64,000 nucleotides of DNA from Pontibacter sp. HSC-36F09 (GTDB taxonomy: Bacteria > Bacteroidota > Bacteroidia > Cytophagales > Hymenobacteraceae), in the NCBI RefSeq assembly GCF_024171605.1, contig NZ_JALKAA010000001.1:248001-312000 (forward strand), read 5' to 3'. The notes below the pieces were generated by a model, which was not told the DNA's origin, did not search any database, and was given only the letters and a program-made list of their open reading frames with translations. A program made the position numbers and the translations under genes. Positions 62,172 through 64,000 of the stretch are shown here, one piece after another. How positions within the stretch are numbered: position 1 is the stretch's first letter; each line of letters starts with the position of its first letter.

Positions 62172-63578
62172 ATGAACAAAATATACCTTACTTTTTGGAT
62201 AACTGCCTTATTTTTTGCGCCGTTGCTGGTACAGGCCACGCACATTTACAGCGGCTACATCAGCTATACAACCGACCCACAGAACCCGCTTAAGTTTGAT
62301 TTTGTGTTTACGCTTTACACAAAAGCCGCCTCATCTGCGGATGATCCTTTTGTATCCATAAGCATGGGCGATGGCAAGGTTCAGACGGTTGAAAGAGCCA
62401 GAATTACTCCTTATTCCCATCGTTATGATAAGGAAATTTTCACCTGGAGCCATACCTACGCCGCGCCTGGAAACTATACCGTGCATTGGACTGGCGAGAA
62501 CCGGAATGGGGGGATCATCAACATGGCAGCACCCAGTGACTTAATAACTTTGAAAATAGTTACACTCGTGAAGGCAGGTACCGCTACTCAAAATCTGCAT
62601 GGGGCGAAGCTTGCCGGCGTACCAGTTACCGCAGCCTATACGGGTGAGCCATGGACCCACAATTTCTTAGCCTACGATGAGGATGGAGACTACCTGAAGT
62701 ATGATCTGGTGACTCCCAAACACAGATCCTCTTCTTTCGAGATTGCCGATGTTCCCGGTTATTGGCCTCCGGAGGGGTTAACAGTGAGCGATTTTGGAGA
62801 AATCCACTGGCCAAATCCCGTTCAAAAAGGAGAATATGTGATCGCTCTAAAAGTAACAGAAATGCGTGATGGCAGGGAAATAGGCCATATGATAGTCGAC
62901 ATGACTTTTTTGGTGACCGAGCGGGCGGATCAACCTAAAATGAGCCTCCTGAACAAGAACCGCCTGACGGTGAACAGCGATGGTTCCATTCAGACCTGGC
63001 CCGGACAACCGGTGAAACTGGAATTTTACCTGAAAAAGAATCCGACCAGTGACTTGCCACTAAGTGCCAGGCCATTCGGGGAAATAGATACGTTAAAGCT
63101 AGTCAACACGTCGCTTGCTTTCCGGGATACTGCGGATGGTTTTGCCATTACCTACTCCTTCACTCCTGGCCCTGACATGGAGCGCACAGAGCCCTACCTA
63201 ATGGGCATGCGAGGCAGACCGGTAGAAGAATTTACGGGAGACAGGCTCCCTTATGGCAAAGTGGAGGATGCCTGGGCATTCGCGTACATTTACGTGGGAG
63301 AGCAGCGGCGTCCCCTGTCCTCCGGCGACGATTTCCCAACTGAAAGGCCAAAGTTATACCCCAACCCGGCGCGGAGCGAGTTCACCATTGAGGCACCCGA
63401 CCTGCCGGCCCTTCACCTGCTGATGCGCGACGTTACGGGCAAGGTGGTGGCAAGCTATACCTTGCGGCCGGGCAGAAACGATTTTGCCCGCCCGGCCAAA
63501 CTAGCCTCGGGACTCTATACCTATACCTTAACCAGCCAACTCTCACCCATTGAAACAGGCAAACTCATGCTGCAGTAA
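62172..63578 (+). CDS. Secreted protein with type IX C-terminal sorting signal
   Basis: 468 aa. Signal peptide (ending VQATH near 20), then beta-sandwich PKD/cadherin-like modules with Asp/Gly-rich turns (SMGDGKVQTVERARI, LAYDEDGDYLKYDLVTP), and a C-terminal sorting domain of the type A T9SS kind, beginning LYPNPARSEFTIEA and ending TGKLMLQ. This predicts export across the outer membrane by the PorSS machine and attachment or release. The ATG at 62172 is preferred to a TTG six bases upstream. No catalytic domain is recognised; likely adhesion or matrix protein. Confidence 0.88.
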   Translation: MNKIYLTFWITALFFAPLLVQATHIYSGYISYTTDPQNPLKFDFVFTLYTKAASSADDPFVSISMGDGKVQTVERARITPYSHRYDKEIFTWSHTYAAPGNYTVHWTGENRNGGIINMAAPSDLITLKIVTLVKAGTATQNLHGAKLAGVPVTAAYTGEPWTHNFLAYDEDGDYLKYDLVTPKHRSSSFEIADVPGYWPPEGLTVSDFGEIHWPNPVQKGEYVIALKVTEMRDGREIGHMIVDMTFLVTERADQPKMSLLNKNRLTVNSDGSIQTWPGQPVKLEFYLKKNPTSDLPLSARPFGEIDTLKLVNTSLAFRDTADGFAITYSFTPGPDMERTEPYLMGMRGRPVEEFTGDRLPYGKVEDAWAFAYIYVGEQRRPLSSGDDFPTERPKLYPNPARSEFTIEAPDLPALHLLMRDVTGKVVASYTLRPGRNDFARPAKLASGLYTYTLTSQLSPIETGKLMLQ

Positions 63579-63589
63579 TTTATTCAAAA

Positions 63590-63625
63590 AAAAGCCTCCC
63601 TCAGTTGGTACTGAGGGAGGCTTTT
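63590..63625. terminator. Bidirectional terminator between T9SS cargo gene and amidohydrolase
   Basis: Arms 63590-63605 and 63610-63625 form a 16-bp perfect stem with TGGT loop, flanked by an A run and T run. Confidence 0.9.
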
Positions 63626-63635
63626 CTATACCTGT

Positions 63636-64000
63636 CTACTTTTTGCCTTTTCCTTCCATGTAGTTCAATGTCAGGCTGGTGAGGGTTTTTACGCCGAGCG
63701 TCAGGCCGCTTTCATCTATAAAGAAATCAGGTGTGTGGTGTGGGGCTACTTCTTCGGGCTTTTTGCCTTTCGACATACCGCCCACGAACAGGAACAGGCC
63801 CGGAATTTTCTCCTGGTAGAAAGCAAAATCCTCGGCGCCTGTCACAGCCTTGGCCAGTACCACCTTATCGCGGCCAGCCACAGTGTGCAGGGTGGGCAGC
63901 ATGCGTTCGGTTAAGGCCGGGTCGTTGTAGGTAACAGGTGTTTGCGGGATGATCTCCACTTCTGCCACTGCTCCGCTGGCTTCGGCAATTTTGGTGGCGG
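63636..64000 (-). CDS. M20-family amidohydrolase, C-terminal part (start outside window)
   Basis: The frame is open from 64000 to the stop at 63636 (about 121 codons). Features of the M20D/HipO-type amidohydrolase C-terminal catalytic lobe are present: AVTGAEDFAFYQEKIPGLFLFVGG, with conserved Glu-Asp, and AAPHH-like HHTPDFFIDESGL. Family members hydrolyse N-acyl amino acids or amidated indole-acetates. The usual N-terminal zinc-binding half must lie beyond 64000. Substrate unknown. Confidence 0.85.
   Translation of the reverse strand, partial: ATKIAEASGAVAEVEIIPQTPVTYNDPALTERMLPTLHTVAGRDKVVLAKAVTGAEDFAFYQEKIPGLFLFVGGMSKGKKPEEVAPHHTPDFFIDESGLTLGVKTLTSLTLNYMEGKGKK

Overview
The window is a gene-dense chromosomal segment of a Bacteroidota bacterium, most likely Cytophagales/Hymenobacteraceae (Pontibacter-like; this placement is inference). 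Supporting signs are two SusC/SusD outer-membrane uptake systems, a PorE-like protein and a type IX secretion C-terminal signal, few Shine-Dalgarno-like sites, DUF4212/VC_2705-type symporter subunits and a CrbS-like transporter-kinase. I saw no rRNA, tRNA, CRISPR array, prophage or intact insertion sequence.

Layout. 1-5.7 kb: end of an unknown protein, a MazG-like pyrophosphohydrolase, ComB, GcvT, a CHASE3 histidine kinase with a CheY/Rcp1-type regulator, and RNase HII. 5.7-16.9 kb: two SusCD systems diverging from a 1.08-kb AT-rich gap, the second with an extra lipoprotein. 17-25.6 kb: prfB with a classic programmed +1 frameshift, then a leftward run plsC-gatC-(membrane/TPR protein)-(ABC ATPase)-(corrinoid adenosyltransferase)-ilvE, plus Nudix and RidA genes. 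25.7-28.4 kb: small envelope proteins, a retropepsin-like protein and an AT-rich HEPN-like orphan. 28.4-43.6 kb: an acetate/propionate locus with a DnaQ-like exonuclease, a CNB-CBS-DUF294 protein, two acyl-CoA synthetases, a receiver, a CrbS-like symporter-kinase, a second Na+/acetate-type symporter with DUF4212 partner, an outer-membrane channel, and a zinc-ribbon/HTH protein resembling IS1 InsA. 43.8-48.7 kb: an SDR, HslU and Lon. 49-57 kb: PorE-like, DUF4184, LysM, RseP, Dxr and GH3 genes. 57-64 kb: OsmC, a PH-domain protein, a small membrane protein, DnaA, a 5'-nucleotidase split over two genes, a T9SS cargo protein and the end of an M20 amidohydrolase.

The most unusual signal is not a gene. 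The short word GGTATA, usually as cAGGTATAGc, occurs about 195 times on the two strands by my hand count, roughly one per 330 bp and about six times chance. It lies inside genes in permitted frames (Gly-Ile, Ile-Pro, Tyr-Thr), between genes, and as inverted pairs forming perfect hairpins at gene ends. This resembles DNA-uptake-sequence or HIP1-type highly iterated words. A second dispersed element of about 280-290 bp occurs twice, in inverted orientation, flanking the acetate locus.
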